Source: Bacteroidales bacterium
GTDB lineage: Bacteria; Bacteroidota; Bacteroidia; Bacteroidales; VadinHA17
Reading direction: 5' to 3'
NCBI GenBank assembly: GCA_009877105.1
Contig: WXFD01000055.1
Coordinates: 124,001 to 188,000, forward strand
DNA: 64,000 nt
Below are positions 35,186 through 45,780 of this stretch, piece by piece. Under the pieces are notes generated by a model that saw only the letters and a list, made by a program, of their open reading frames with translations, ran no database searches and was not told the DNA's origin. The position numbers and the translations under genes were made by a program. Each line of letters begins with the position of its first letter. Position 1 is the first letter of the stretch.

Positions 35186-36049
35186 ATGGCCTTCAATTTA
35201 CAAACAATTAGAGATATCCGGAACCATATCTCGGGAGAACTTAAAGAAATATATCCTGAGGAAGAAATCCAGTCGCTTTTTGAAATTATGGTACTGCATA
35301 TACTGGGAGGGAGCAAGGCCGGTCTGCTCGGGAATCCTCAAAGACGGCTGACAAATGAAGAATCGGAAAGAATCATGTTGTTCTGCAATGAGCTCAAAAC
35401 CGGCAGGCCGGTACAGTACATAACAGGGGAAACAGTTTTCTACAATTGCCGCATCAGGGTCGGACCGGAGGTATTGATACCCAGGCCCGAGACTGAAGAG
35501 CTTGTGGATCTGGTGTTAAGGGAGAACCGGAATTTTTCAGGTACAATAACCGATGCCTGTACCGGTTCGGGATGCATTGCTATCGCGCTTGCCCGGAACC
35601 TTCCGGCAGCAGGGATCACAGGTCTGGACAATACCCCCGCGGCGTTAAAAACTGCATCGGGAAATGCCCTCCTGAACAGGGTCAGCATTAACTTCATACT
35701 GTCGGATATTCTGAAGAACGGTATTGCCGATGCTCCGAAGCCGGATATTATCGTGAGCAATCCGCCCTATGTAAGGGAGAGTGAGAAGGCCCTGATGCAC
35801 AGGAATGTGCTGGAGTTTGAACCGCACAGTGCACTGTTCGTTCCCGATGATGATCCGCTGGTCTTTTATCGTGCAATTCTTGAGTCGGGTAACAGGGTAA
35901 TGGATCGGGGAGGAAAAATCTATTTCGAAATCAACGAAGCTATGGGTGAATCCATGGTCAATCTTATGGAATCACTTAATTACATCGGTATCAGGGTAGT
36001 AAGTGATATTAACGGCAGGGACCGGATAATAAAAGGAACACTGAAATGA
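35186..36049 (+). CDS. prmC: release factor glutamine methyltransferase PrmC
   Basis: A 287-residue SAM-dependent methyltransferase. It methylates the Gln of the GGQ motif in release factors RF1 and RF2. The N-terminal helical domain includes GRPVQYITGETVFYNCRIRV, the SAM motif is TDACTGSGCIAIALARN, and the NPPY catalytic motif sits in IVSNPPYVRESE near residue 190. It overlaps recX by four bases (ATGA). The RF2 gene itself is 6 kb further on. Confidence 0.96.
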   Translation: MAFNLQTIRDIRNHISGELKEIYPEEEIQSLFEIMVLHILGGSKAGLLGNPQRRLTNEESERIMLFCNELKTGRPVQYITGETVFYNCRIRVGPEVLIPRPETEELVDLVLRENRNFSGTITDACTGSGCIAIALARNLPAAGITGLDNTPAALKTASGNALLNRVSINFILSDILKNGIADAPKPDIIVSNPPYVRESEKALMHRNVLEFEPHSALFVPDDDPLVFYRAILESGNRVMDRGGKIYFEINEAMGESMVNLMESLNYIGIRVVSDINGRDRIIKGTLK

Positions 36050-36513
36050 ATAAAAAGAACGGGCTGAAAACGGCGCTGAACAGAGCCATGGCCCTGTGCG
36101 CATCACGCGAATACTGCAGTGCAGATATCCGTTCGAAACTGGAATCATGGGGCATCTGCACCACCGAGGCCGAAAAGATAATCTCCGGGCTGATCAGGGA
36201 GAAGTTTCTTGACGATTCCCGTTATGCCCATGCTTTCGTCAGGGATAAGTTTAAATATAATAAATGGGGCAGGATGAAGATCGCAGCCGGACTGAGACAG
36301 AAAAAAATCGCCGAGGAAATAATCCGCAATGCGCTTGGGGAAATTGATGAAGCCCGGTATATGGACATGATCAGGGAAACCCTGAACTTACACCGCAAAT
36401 CTGTCAGGGCAAAGAACCAGTATGAGCTCAGGGGGAAATTATTAAGATACGGACTGTCGAAAGGTTTCGAGAACCATTTTCTTTATGACATACTGAATGA
36501 TCTGGATCCATAA
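36046..36513 (+). CDS. recX: regulatory protein RecX
   Basis: A 155-residue helical RecX. Family knowledge: it inhibits RecA filaments. The three-helix repeats are visible: ALNRAMALCASREYCSADIR, then GLIREKFLDDSRYAHAFVRD and YNKWGRMKIAAGLRQKKI. The start codon overlaps the prmC stop, so the two are coupled; recA is not nearby. Confidence 0.9.
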   Translation: MNKKNGLKTALNRAMALCASREYCSADIRSKLESWGICTTEAEKIISGLIREKFLDDSRYAHAFVRDKFKYNKWGRMKIAAGLRQKKIAEEIIRNALGEIDEARYMDMIRETLNLHRKSVRAKNQYELRGKLLRYGLSKGFENHFLYDILNDLDP

Positions 36514-36769
36514 ATCAGGAAATGCATACTGTAAATCCGCCATCCGGAAAGAATCTCAGGATTCTTATAATAAACCGTGTTCCTGAAATAATAATTTCCT
36601 GTGGCACAACCACGGATCCCCGTAGGAGTATTTTGCATCCGGATGACAATCTGCCATCTGCAGACATGGATCTGTACGGAAGAAAGCTTTGTCAGCGATT
36701 GTATCAACAGTGCAGTCAAAGGGGTTATTTACCGGGCATGACATTCGCCGGTCAATAGCGGGTTCATTG

Positions 36770-37213
36770 CTAATGAATGCCCGACAGGCTGAAGATATTG
36801 ATGAGGAATGGGAAAAATGCCACCAGGAACAACACGGTTGATCCGGATATGTCATATATGATCAGCTCTTTCCCGGTTGAGGGATATTTTACCCTGCAGG
36901 CTGAAAACAGTATCCTCATGATCAGCTGGGCGGCAAAGAAGATGAATATGGCCGGACCATTGGCATTCCATGTACGGGCTTCCGCAATTCTTCCCCTTAT
37001 CATCAGGGAAAGGCTGTGCGACAATCCGCAGGATATACATGGTTGTCCCGTAACTTTTTCATGTATGCAGACTACAGGATAATTGTCTTTTCCGGGTGAA
37101 AATATACCGGAATAAATAAAAACAAGCAGAATTACGGTGGCCAGAACCAGGTTTATAACAAGATAGGAATCCCTGTCCGCAGGGACATATCTGCTGATTG
37201 CCACCCCGGTCAT
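36770..37213 (-). CDS. DUF2752 membrane protein
   Basis: A 147-residue protein with three or four membrane helices (about 17-36, 85-105, 120-140). The family motif is visible: PCISCGLSHSLSLMIRGRI followed by a helix with WNANGP, that is a CxxCGxxxS pattern and conserved Asn. The function of DUF2752 is unknown; the two Cys could bind metal or form a disulfide. Its start overlaps the stop of the DUF4190-like gene by four bases, so the two small membrane proteins are co-expressed. Confidence 0.85.
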   Translation of the reverse strand: MTGVAISRYVPADRDSYLVINLVLATVILLVFIYSGIFSPGKDNYPVVCIHEKVTGQPCISCGLSHSLSLMIRGRIAEARTWNANGPAIFIFFAAQLIMRILFSACRVKYPSTGKELIIYDISGSTVLFLVAFFPFLINIFSLSGIH

Positions 37214-37752
37214 TTTTTAACGTTTGTCCCGGAATTCAGGGAATCGGTTCTTTCCAGCTCCTCAAGCTCCTCAATCCGGCTTCTGCTGCCTGTATCTGCT
37301 TTTATCTCCACCTTATCCCCGTTGCTTTCGACCTTGATCGAGATTTTTGCATCCTCAAGGTCCTGCAGTACATCTTTCTGTACATCCCTGATAATGTTCT
37401 CAATATCGCCGCCGAAGCCTCTTTTTGCCTTTTCTATAATCTTTCCGGCAACAAACAACTGGGAAAATGAGATTATTGAAGCAACCACGGCAATAACCAG
37501 TCCTGCGATAAGCACACCCCGCGATTCGCTTTCCGATGCGCGTGAAAGACCCACCACTGCAAGGACAATTGCAATCACCCCCGGTATTATTGCAATAAGT
37601 CCGACACAAGGTATCACCGCGAACACAAATGTCACTATGGCGGTAATAAGTGCAGCAATTCCCAGATTCTGTCCGGTCCGTGAACCTGTATATCCAGCAC
37701 CAGGTGATGAACCTGCTGATCCCTGCCCGGTATTGTTAATCTGATCTTCCAT
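37210..37752 (-). CDS. DUF4190-like small membrane protein
   Basis: A 180-residue protein: a Gly/Ser/Asn-rich cytosolic N-terminus (about 1-28), two membrane helices (about 30-67 and 79-103), and a charged C-terminal region that is partly coiled (about 110-180). The helical hairpin GIAALITAIVTFVFAVIP to AIVLAVVGLSRASESESRG fits the DUF4190 pattern. Function unknown. It is the upstream partner of the DUF2752 gene, and both probably act together in the inner membrane. Confidence 0.75.
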   Translation of the reverse strand: MEDQINNTGQGSAGSSPGAGYTGSRTGQNLGIAALITAIVTFVFAVIPCVGLIAIIPGVIAIVLAVVGLSRASESESRGVLIAGLVIAVVASIISFSQLFVAGKIIEKAKRGFGGDIENIIRDVQKDVLQDLEDAKISIKVESNGDKVEIKADTGSRSRIEELEELERTDSLNSGTNVKK

Positions 37753-37773
37753 GTCTACAAGATGTTTTATGCG

Positions 37774-38355
37774 TTATTGTTTTCCTGTCAAAATATTCAG
37801 CAAATCCTGTTCTAAAGACGTCACCGGATTCTCAATGATGCGTCCGAGTTCAACTTTTTTTTCATAAACGATAAAAGTCGGCACGCGTTCTATTCCAAGC
37901 TTCCCGTAATCCCCCAACGGTGACAGTTTTTCATTGTCCACACCGATAAATGTCAGCTGCCGGACGGGAAAACCGATCGAATCAATGATTTTCATGAAAC
38001 GGGGTACCTCTCTCCTGCTGTCGGGGCACCATATTCCGAGCACAATCACGATCGTCAGATCGTTGTTCCCCAGGGAAGAAAGTTTTTCCACAACATCGTG
38101 ACGGGGCTGATATCCTTCATATTCACTGTCATACCACTCCGAATATGGTGGTCGCAGAAGGAGTGAGGGACTGAAGTAGCCCAGAAGCCAGACCGATTGT
38201 TCCGCCCAGTTGGTGGAAGATGTTCCCTGCTGTGTTGCCACTCCGGGATCACCATTATTTCCTTTGCTCTTCTTTCCGGTCCCGCAGCCACAGCTGATCA
38301 GCAGTAAAATGAAAAGGACAAGTCCCTTTGCTGATATCCATGGTAATATTTTCAT
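37774..38355 (-). CDS. thioredoxin-fold lipoprotein with a CPDS site
   Basis: A 193-residue protein with a lipoprotein signal (about 1-24, ending ISCGCG). The thioredoxin fold has VLGIWCPDSRREVPRFMK where the usual CxxC redox site reads CPDS, so one cysteine is replaced by Ser. The cis-Pro is in ERVPTFIVYE. This form is common in Bacteroidota envelope thioredoxin-like proteins. With one Cys it may act as a monothiol reductase or binding protein, not a classical disulfide exchanger. It ends 21 bases from the DUF4190-like gene on the same strand. Confidence 0.85.
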   Translation of the reverse strand: MKILPWISAKGLVLFILLLISCGCGTGKKSKGNNGDPGVATQQGTSSTNWAEQSVWLLGYFSPSLLLRPPYSEWYDSEYEGYQPRHDVVEKLSSLGNNDLTIVIVLGIWCPDSRREVPRFMKIIDSIGFPVRQLTFIGVDNEKLSPLGDYGKLGIERVPTFIVYEKKVELGRIIENPVTSLEQDLLNILTGKQ

Positions 38356-38400
38356 ATGCTAATCAATAAGTTCCGAAGTTTCCTGTACCCTGTAACTTCT

Positions 38401-40551
38401 TTAATCGCTGTTATGGAGCAATATTTCAAGAATCTGCCTGGCAGCTTTTGAAACAGGGGTTCCCGGACCAAAAATGGCTGCCACTCCAGCATCGTAAAGG
38501 AACTGATAATCCCCCGGAGGAATGATTCCCCCGGCAACTACAAGAATATCTTCCCTTCCCAGTTTTTTCAATTCAAGGATAATTTGCGGAACAAGGGTCC
38601 TGTGACCTGCTGCAAGGCTTGATACACCCAGAACATGGACATCATTTTCAACTGCCTGTCTCGCAGCCTCGGCAGGAGTCTGGAACAACGGGCCTATATC
38701 CACATCAAATCCGATATCGGCATAGCCTGTCGATACTACCCTGGCTCCGCGGTCGTGTCCATCCTGTCCGGTCTTAGCGATCAATATCCTGGGCTGGCGT
38801 CCCTCTTTCGCAGCAAATTCCTCAACCAGGACCCTGGCCTTGGTGAACTCTTCATCTGACTTATACTCAGAAGAATAAACGCCTGAAATTGTTCTTATCA
38901 CTGCTTTGTACCTCCCTGTTATTTTTTCACAAGCAAAAGTTATTTCGCCGAGACTCGCCCTTTTTGCAGCAGCCTCGACGGCGAGTTCGAGAAGGTTTCC
39001 CTTCCCGCTGCGTACACACTCTGTTATGGCATCGAGCGATCTCATGCACTCATCCTCATTCCTTCCCGCCTTGAGCATTTCGAGTCTCTTAATCTGCGCC
39101 CGGCGTACCATGCTATTGTCAACTTCAAGGATCTCAACAGGTTCTTCATTGTCCGGTTTGTATTTGTTTATGCCGACAATTGTCTGAACTCCCGAGTCAA
39201 TACGTGCCTGGACCCTGGTTGCAGCTTCTTCAATTCTCATTTTCGGAAGCCCCGTCTCAATTGCCTTTGTCATTCCGCCCATGCTTTCAATCTCCCCGAT
39301 ATGCTTCCATGCTGAGCGGGCCAGTGCATCAGTAAGGCTTTCAACGTAGTATGAGCCTGCCCACGGATCAATTGCCCTGCAGATGTCAGTTTCCCGCTGA
39401 AGATAGAGCTGGGTATTCCTGGCAATTGCGGCAGAAAAATCGTTCGGAAGGGCAAGGGCTTCATCAAAGGCATTTGTGTGAAGACTCTGGGTATTCCCGA
39501 GAACTGCAGCCATGGCCTCGATACAGGTCCTTCCCACATTATTGAAAGGATCCTGAGCCGTAAGGCTCCAGCCGGAAGTCTGGCAATGGGTACGCAGTGC
39601 AAGAGACTTAGGATTCAGAGGTCCAAAAGTATTGACAATCTTTGCCCAGAGCAGTCTGGCGGCCCGTAATTTGGCAATCTCCATGAAATGATTCATGCCC
39701 GTTGCCCAGAAAAACGAGATCCTCGGTGCAAAATCATCGATATTGAGCCCGGCCTTTATTCCCGTTCGCAGGTATTCGAATCCGTTGGCCAGAGTATAAG
39801 CCAGTTCCAGGTCGCATGAGGCACCGGCCTCCTGCATATGATACCCCGAAATGCTGATGGAATTGAATTTCGGCATTTTTTCGGAAGTATAGCGGAGGAT
39901 ATCGGCAACGATCCTCATGGAAAATTCAGGAGGGTAGATGTAGGTGTTCCTGACCATGAATTCCTTGAGGATATCATTCTGGATTGTCCCGGAAAGCTCA
40001 TCGAGCCTGGCTCCCTGTTCCAGGGCCGTTACTATGTAGAATGCCATTATGGGAAGAACGGCGCCGTTCATTGTCATCGAAACCGACATCCTGTCAAGGG
40101 GGATCCGGTCGAAAAGAATCTTCATATCCAGAACCGAGTCGACGGCAACCCCGGCACTTCCCACATCACCTGCCACACGTTCATGATCGGAATCATATCC
40201 CCTGTGCGTCGGCAGATCAAAAGCCACCGACAGGCCTTTCTGCCCCGCAGCCAGATTCCTGCGATAAAAGGCATTCGAGTCCTCAGCCGTGGAAAAACCG
40301 GCATACTGCCTGATCGTCCACGGACGTACGATATACATTGAAGCATACGGTCCGCGCAAGAATGGCGGAATGCCGGCAGCATAATCCATATGTTCAATCC
40401 CTGAAAGATCAGCTTTTGAGTAAAAAGCCTTCAGCGGTATCTGTTCCGCCGTAATTATGGGCTCCGCCTTTCTTTCTGACATCACCCTTTCATCTGCAGA
40501 TCCGCTTGAAAAACAGTTGTGCAGATCATCAAAATAGAATTCCGGCCTCAT
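38401..40551 (-). CDS. mutB: methylmalonyl-CoA mutase large (catalytic) subunit
   Basis: A 716-residue cobalamin-dependent mutase. It interconverts succinyl-CoA and (R)-methylmalonyl-CoA, a step in propionate metabolism. The TIM-barrel substrate domain (about 40-560) shows [32 protein letters not shown] and [16 protein letters not shown]. The C-terminal B12-binding domain carries the DxHxxG motif in GQDGHDRGA near residue 598, whose His ligates cobalt. Length and motifs are complete. The start overlaps the small subunit's stop by four bases. Epimerase and MeaB genes are not in the window. Confidence 0.97.
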   Translation of the reverse strand: MRPEFYFDDLHNCFSSGSADERVMSERKAEPIITAEQIPLKAFYSKADLSGIEHMDYAAGIPPFLRGPYASMYIVRPWTIRQYAGFSTAEDSNAFYRRNLAAGQKGLSVAFDLPTHRGYDSDHERVAGDVGSAGVAVDSVLDMKILFDRIPLDRMSVSMTMNGAVLPIMAFYIVTALEQGARLDELSGTIQNDILKEFMVRNTYIYPPEFSMRIVADILRYTSEKMPKFNSISISGYHMQEAGASCDLELAYTLANGFEYLRTGIKAGLNIDDFAPRISFFWATGMNHFMEIAKLRAARLLWAKIVNTFGPLNPKSLALRTHCQTSGWSLTAQDPFNNVGRTCIEAMAAVLGNTQSLHTNAFDEALALPNDFSAAIARNTQLYLQRETDICRAIDPWAGSYYVESLTDALARSAWKHIGEIESMGGMTKAIETGLPKMRIEEAATRVQARIDSGVQTIVGINKYKPDNEEPVEILEVDNSMVRRAQIKRLEMLKAGRNEDECMRSLDAITECVRSGKGNLLELAVEAAAKRASLGEITFACEKITGRYKAVIRTISGVYSSEYKSDEEFTKARVLVEEFAAKEGRQPRILIAKTGQDGHDRGARVVSTGYADIGFDVDIGPLFQTPAEAARQAVENDVHVLGVSSLAAGHRTLVPQIILELKKLGREDILVVAGGIIPPGDYQFLYDAGVAAIFGPGTPVSKAARQILEILLHNSD

Positions 40552-41918
40552 GATAATTTATAGTTTTCTCCCTTCCGGTCACCAGCTTTTTCTCCGTGAT
40601 CCTTCCGGTCATGAAGCAAAGTATGTATCATACCGGAATTCAACGCCTGAAGAAATCCTCCCTTTTTCTCAATCTGGAGGAAGATGTTCCACGCATTTTC
40701 AGCAATGTGGGAAGTAATGGTCTCAATATAATACGATCCGGCAGAAGGATCGGCAACCCTGTCAAAAAAAGCCTCTTCTTTCAGCAGCAGTTGCTGATTC
40801 CTTGCAATCCGCTCCGGGAAATCCCCTGTCATGCCATTCCTGTATTCAACGGGGTGAACCGTAAGGGAGTCGGTACCTCCGATAATTGCCGACATGGCGG
40901 CTGCCTGGGATCCGATCATATTCAGGAACGGATCTCCAGCAGCAGCATTCAGGACTGTTTCAGAGTGGATCTCCATCCTTGCAGGAAAATCATCCGTAAC
41001 GCCGAATTTTCTGCAAACAACCTCCCAGAGCAGACGGGCGGCCCTCAGCCTGCCAATTTCCATAAAATAAGACGGCCCTATGCCAAAACTGAAACGAATC
41101 GCACTGGCTGCCGTACCAGGATCAATACCCCTTGATGTCAGCTGATCAATGTATTCAACCGCCATTGCAATGGCAAGAGCCAGTTCAAGCACCGGACCCG
41201 ACCCGGCCTTCCTGAAGTATGTTCCATGTATATGGATCGAACGGTAATAAGGAAGGTCCATGGCTTTACGGACCAGTGCAGCGAGATAGTCAAGTCCGGC
41301 GTCTACAGGAATGCAAAGTTTTCCCTGAATCATAAGCCGGACCAGGGGATCTGCTTCAACGGCGCCTCTCACCGATTTCCGACCCGGTTCCTTATCAGCC
41401 AGTAAATCACTGACAAGCGAAACTATTTCAATCGCTTTGCCTTCGGAAGAAAAATTAATTTCTGCACATGAAGGATTAAAATCTCTGAGAAGCATAGCAA
41501 AATTTTCATTGCTGATTGTGTCAGGATCACCTATCAGAAATCCAAGGGAATCAACTCCCCTTTCCAGGAGAGAGAGGGCCTGCTCATTCGCAGACGCATA
41601 ACTCTGAACCAAGACATCCTGCCGGACAAGCCAGGATGCCGCTTTATCCCCTTTACTTTTTCCTAGTTGTCCCGGATCCTCCTTGCTATTACGGCATTTT
41701 AACCCATCCTTTCCAAGATACAACGGCATAAAGGCATCTGTGTAACGCAGCTTTTCCATGTCTTCCCGCCGGTAGAACGGCATCAGATCAAAGCCTTCTC
41801 CGGTTTTCCATAGAAGTTTCTCATTTAAATCGGCTCCTTTCAGTTCGGCCCTGATCCTATCGAGCCATTCGCCTGTACTCGTGGCAGGAAATTCTTCAAA
41901 TAACTTTTTCTGTTTCAC
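40548..41918 (-). CDS. mutA: methylmalonyl-CoA mutase small subunit (short form)
   Basis: A 456-residue subunit homologous to the TIM-barrel part of the large one ([36 protein letters not shown] and [14 protein letters not shown]). It lacks the C-terminal B12-binding-like domain that brings the Propionibacterium-type small subunit to over 600 residues; the short form also occurs in other Bacteroidota. It is structural, without its own cobalamin. It is translationally coupled to the large subunit gene through an ATGA overlap. Confidence 0.94.
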   Translation of the reverse strand: MKQKKLFEEFPATSTGEWLDRIRAELKGADLNEKLLWKTGEGFDLMPFYRREDMEKLRYTDAFMPLYLGKDGLKCRNSKEDPGQLGKSKGDKAASWLVRQDVLVQSYASANEQALSLLERGVDSLGFLIGDPDTISNENFAMLLRDFNPSCAEINFSSEGKAIEIVSLVSDLLADKEPGRKSVRGAVEADPLVRLMIQGKLCIPVDAGLDYLAALVRKAMDLPYYRSIHIHGTYFRKAGSGPVLELALAIAMAVEYIDQLTSRGIDPGTAASAIRFSFGIGPSYFMEIGRLRAARLLWEVVCRKFGVTDDFPARMEIHSETVLNAAAGDPFLNMIGSQAAAMSAIIGGTDSLTVHPVEYRNGMTGDFPERIARNQQLLLKEEAFFDRVADPSAGSYYIETITSHIAENAWNIFLQIEKKGGFLQALNSGMIHTLLHDRKDHGEKAGDRKGENYKLS

Positions 41919-42041
41919 CCGGATGCTGTTTGCATTTATAATAATGGATTTTCATTTTCCCGTTCCGTATCATGAGAGTCGAACCCTCAGGGTTTCAGGT
42001 GCGTACAACAACAGCTATTCCTGATTAAGTTCAGTCTGCTG

Positions 42042-43131
42042 TCAGTTTCCGCCAAATTCCATCAGGTATGACCTGATAAATGAATTCAGGTCACCGTCAA
42101 GAACTGCCATAACATCTCCCGATTCCTTATTGGTTCTGTGGTCCTTAACCATTTTGTACGGATGAATGGTGTATGACCTTATCTGCGAACCCCATTCGAT
42201 CTTCTTCTTGCTGCCCTCGATCCTGGCCTGTTCTTCCCTCAGCTTTCTCAATTCGAGTTCATAAAGCTGCGACCTTAGTATCCTCATTGCATTTTCCTTG
42301 TTGTTGAGCTGGGATCTTGTCTCCTGGTTCTCAATAACAATTCCTGTCGGATGATGTCTTAGCCTCACGGCGGTTTCAACCTTGTTCACGTTCTGTCCTC
42401 CTCTTCCGCTCGACCGGAATGTTTCCCATGTGATATCTGCAGGATTGATTTCAATTTCGATGTTGTTGTCGACAAGCGGGGAGACAAAAACAGAAGCAAA
42501 GGTGGTCTGGCGTTTTCCCTGTGCATTGAAGGGGGAGATTCTCACAAGCCGGTGCACTCCGTTCTCGCTTTTCAGATATCCGTATGCCCTCTCACCATCT
42601 ATTTCAAGTGTTACTGACTTTACCCCCACTTCATCCCCTGATTGAAAATCAAGCTCCCTGACTTTATAGCCGTTCCTTTCGGCCCATCTGAGATACATTC
42701 TCATAAGCATCGACGCCCAGTCGTTGCTTTCAGTGCCGCCGGCACCTGAGTTGATCTTAAGGATTGCCCCCAGCTGATCTTCATCTTTCCTCAGCATGTT
42801 GCGGACTTCCAGATCCTCAACCAATCCGAGGCTTTGCTCATACTGGTTATCCGCATCCTCCTCACTGGCCTCGCCTTCCTTGTAGAAATCATACATCACC
42901 TGAAGATCGTCAAGGCTTTTGGCAACCTTCTCAAATTGTGTAGTCCAGCTTTTTATCCGTGAAATCTCCCGGAGAAGATCCTCTGCCGCCCTGGGATCGT
43001 TCCAGAAACCGGGTGCCCGGGTAAGGGCTTCCTTTTCAGCAATCTGCAATAGTTTCCCATCCACGTCAAAGATACCTCCTCAACGCCTCGCAGCGTTCTG
43101 AAAGATCTTTTATCTGCTCATTGGTTAACAT
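42042..43131 (-). CDS. prfB: peptide chain release factor 2, with programmed +1 frameshift
   Basis: The gene begins at ATG 43131 and encodes 21 residues (MLTNEQIKDLSERCEALRRY and L) up to an in-frame TGA at 43068-43066. A +1 shift at CTT TGA C continues as DVDGKLLQIA to the stop at 42042, 362 residues in all. The shift site has the classic parts: an internal AGGAGG, then TAT CTT TGA C. RF2 reads UGA, so low RF2 favours the shift (autoregulation). The protein shows ISPFNAQGKRQTTFAS (SPF anticodon-like motif) and RSSGRGGQNVNKVETA (GGQ). A consensus promoter lies at 43149-43179. Confidence 0.95.
43065..43080 (-). promoter_or_regulatory. RF2 programmed +1 frameshift site
   Basis: The minus strand reads AGGAGG TAT CTT TGA C. 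The Shine-Dalgarno-like AGGAGG is three bases before CTT, the same spacing as in E. coli prfB, and CTT slips to TTT when RF2 is scarce. Confidence 0.93.
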
Positions 43132-43148
43132 GATGAATTAATTTTCCG

Positions 43149-43179
43149 CAAATTTATTTTAAATCAGGTTCTTTGCAAA
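43149..43179 (-). promoter_or_regulatory. consensus promoter of prfB
   Basis: On the minus strand: TTTG (43179-43176), a 19-base spacer, then TAAATTTG (43156-43149). It lies 18 bases before the ATG at 43131, which supports that start and leaves a leader of only about ten bases. Confidence 0.7.
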
Positions 43180-43260
43180 ATAAACTTTCTTTCCCGGAAG
43201 AAAGACAAACAATGGTTTGGGTATCAGATCCCGGAAACTGGTGGTGTGCCTCCGGTTTAC

Positions 43261-45516
43261 TCACCCGGTATATTTCAGTCTCAGGCTGTTGCTTACCACG
43301 CTTATACTGCTGAGAGCCATGGCCGCGCCCGCGATCATGGGATTGAGCAGAAAGCCGTTCAGCGGGTATAACACGCCCGCGGCTATCGGGATTCCGATAA
43401 TGTTGTAAATAAAGGCCCAGAAGAGGTTCTGCCTGATGGTCCTGACCGTGTTCCTGCTCAGCCTGATGGCGGCAGGGATTACAGCCAGATCGTTGCTGAT
43501 TATGGTCATCCTGGCAGCGTCGATGGCAATATCCGAGCCTTTGCCCATGGCTATGCTTACATCGGCCCTGGCCAGGGCCTGGCTGTCATTGATCCCGTCG
43601 CCGACCATCCCGACAATCCTGTTTTCCTTTTGAAGAGCTTCAACATATTCTGCCTTTGCAGCCGGGAGCATTGACGCTGCAAACTCCGTTATTCCCGCCC
43701 TGGCAGCGACAGCCGCGGCTGTCTTCCGGTTGTCGCCTGTAACCATCCTGACATCTATTCCAAGCTTTTTAATTTGTCCCACGGCATCGGCGGATGTCTC
43801 TTTCAGGCTATCGTTAATCGATAAAACTGCAAGCACTTCAGTCTCGTCCGCGAACATGACAACTGTCCTGGCGTTTTCTTCCCAGGTTTCTGCCAGGCCC
43901 GAAAGCCGCGGGGCAACAGGTATCTTATTTTCACTGATGAACCCCTGTCCGCCGGCCAGGTATTTCCTGCCGTTATGTAAACCCTCGATCCCTTTTCCCG
44001 TGATGCTTTTAACGTTCTCAAACCGGGTCTCCGGCATGTTGTTATCAAAATGCCTTACAATTGCTTCCGCCAGCGGATGTTCCGACAAACGTTCCAACCC
44101 GGCCAGTATCGCTGCAAGCTCTTCCTTGTCTCCCGGAGTTTCCCATTCAATATTTTCAACTGTCGGTCGGCCTTCCGTGAGGGTTCCCGTTTTATCAAGT
44201 ATCAGGGTGTCCATTTTGCAGGCCAGTTCAAGCGCTTCGGCATCACGGATAAGAATATTGTTTTCAGCTCCCTTTCCGATCCCCACCATTATGGCCGTGG
44301 GCGTTGCAAGGCCCAGGGCACAGGGGCAGGCTATCACCAGCACGGTTATCATCGAAAGGAGTCCCTGTACAAACCCGTTTTCCCCGCCCGCGATCCACCA
44401 GACTGCAAGTGTAATCACTGCCAGGACAGTGACCACCGGCACGAATATACCTGCAATCCGGTCAGCAAGTTTTTGCACGGGAGCCTTGCTCCCCTGTGCC
44501 TCCTTAACATATTTTATAATGCTGCTGAGCAGGGTGTCGGCACCAACTTTCTCGGCTGTGAACCGGAAAGTTCCTTTCTGGTTTATCGTACCCGCGAACA
44601 CCTTTAAGCCTTCCTCCTTGTAAACGGCAACCGGCTCGCCCGTTATCATGCTTTCATCCACGTAACTGCCGCCCGAGGTGACAGTGCCGTCAACCGGGAT
44701 CTTTTCACCCGGCCTGACGAGGATAATATCGCCCGGTTTGACTTTTGAAATAAGAAACTCCCTTATCTCGCCCGAAGGAAGGACCTTGAACACTGTTTTG
44801 GGCTGAAGGCCCATCAGCTTTTTTATGGCTGAAGAAGTATTTGCCTTCGCTCTCTCTTCAAGAAATTTCCCGAGCAGGACAAGCGCTATCACCACTCCCG
44901 AGGCTTCAAAATAAATATGCGCCTGGAGCCCCCTGCTTTCCCAGAACCCCGGGAAAAGCGTGTTGAACACACTGAACAGATAAGCTATGCCGGTGCTAAG
45001 GGATACCAATGTATCCATTGAAGTGGCGCCATGAATGATCTGCTTCCCGGCATTGATGAAAAATGAGCGCCCGAACAAGAAGACGATGGGAGTTGCCAGG
45101 GCCCACATTATGTAGGGGGCATGGGGAATATTCATGAACACCATGCTTATCAGCACCAGGGGAACAGCAAGTATAACGGCCCATATTGTCCTGCGGCGCA
45201 TCGTCCTATATCTTTTTAGCTGGAGACTCTCAAGTTCTTCCTTTGCCGTTTCCGACTCGTCGGTTATCAGGTCGTAGCCAATCGAGGTGACCACTGCCTT
45301 CAGATCTTCCGGGCGAACCATGGAACTGTCAAACTCCACCGTTGCCGCTTCAGAAGCAAGGTTCACGAACACATTCAGCACCCCGGGCTGCTTCCCAAGC
45401 ATCGTTTCCACGTTCGCTGAACAGGAAGCACACGACATGCCTGTCACAGGATATTGCTTCTTTACAATCTTCTGAACTGTCTCTTTTTTTTCTTTTATAG
45501 TGTCTGTATCTGACAT
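43261..45516 (-). CDS. copA: copper-translocating P1B-type ATPase
   Basis: A 751-residue metal exporter with one N-terminal HMA domain (GMSCASC, Cys29 and Cys32). Eight membrane helices follow. The ion site is [10 protein letters not shown] in helix 6; YN in helix 7 (FIYNIIG) and a Met and SS pair in helix 8 (MALSSISV) are the Cu(I) signature of subgroup 1B-1. [11 protein letters not shown] carries the phosphorylated Asp, HPLAEAIV the HP motif and [11 protein letters not shown] the hinge. It pumps Cu+ out of the cytosol. No copper chaperone or regulator gene is adjacent. A -7-like box (TAATTTTG) lies at 45616-45609. Confidence 0.95.
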   Translation of the reverse strand: MSDTDTIKEKKETVQKIVKKQYPVTGMSCASCSANVETMLGKQPGVLNVFVNLASEAATVEFDSSMVRPEDLKAVVTSIGYDLITDESETAKEELESLQLKRYRTMRRRTIWAVILAVPLVLISMVFMNIPHAPYIMWALATPIVFLFGRSFFINAGKQIIHGATSMDTLVSLSTGIAYLFSVFNTLFPGFWESRGLQAHIYFEASGVVIALVLLGKFLEERAKANTSSAIKKLMGLQPKTVFKVLPSGEIREFLISKVKPGDIILVRPGEKIPVDGTVTSGGSYVDESMITGEPVAVYKEEGLKVFAGTINQKGTFRFTAEKVGADTLLSSIIKYVKEAQGSKAPVQKLADRIAGIFVPVVTVLAVITLAVWWIAGGENGFVQGLLSMITVLVIACPCALGLATPTAIMVGIGKGAENNILIRDAEALELACKMDTLILDKTGTLTEGRPTVENIEWETPGDKEELAAILAGLERLSEHPLAEAIVRHFDNNMPETRFENVKSITGKGIEGLHNGRKYLAGGQGFISENKIPVAPRLSGLAETWEENARTVVMFADETEVLAVLSINDSLKETSADAVGQIKKLGIDVRMVTGDNRKTAAAVAARAGITEFAASMLPAAKAEYVEALQKENRIVGMVGDGINDSQALARADVSIAMGKGSDIAIDAARMTIISNDLAVIPAAIRLSRNTVRTIRQNLFWAFIYNIIGIPIAAGVLYPLNGFLLNPMIAGAAMALSSISVVSNSLRLKYTG

Positions 45517-45608
45517 CTTTCAATCAAAATTGAATCTCCCGTATTTCTCCTGAAGCCCCGGTAATTAACAGTTGAGCCAGATTATATCACCCGTCAGCAA
45601 CCGGGATG

Positions 45609-45616
45609 CAAAATTA
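45609..45616 (-). promoter_or_regulatory. -7-like element upstream of copA
   Basis: The minus strand reads TAATTTTG, with TTG 17 bases upstream (45636-45634), about 93 bases before the start. A short 6-base inverted repeat (TTCAAT/ATTGAA, 45519-45534) lies next to the start codon. Confidence 0.35.
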
Positions 45617-45780
45617 AGGATATTCTGTTGTAACAATGCAGAAGCGCTTAAGTTTACCGGGATGGATGGATTTCGCTGGTTATAATGCAGGGAAATTCAT
45701 GGAAATGATTCTCATCGGCATTGACGCGACCACCCGGCGAAAAAAGTTGTTTCGTTGGTATTGCCGCCGGTAAAAGCTGA

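Noticed and set aside
36514..36769. Small genes between recX and the DUF2752 gene
   Set aside because: Frames on both strands overlap each other and lack any recognisable family motif; the two neighbours simply converge.
41941..42000. tRNA-like T-arm on the minus strand (GGGTTCGACTCTC)
   Set aside because: The stem around TTCGA is poor and no matching acceptor strand or anticodon arm is found at the right distance.
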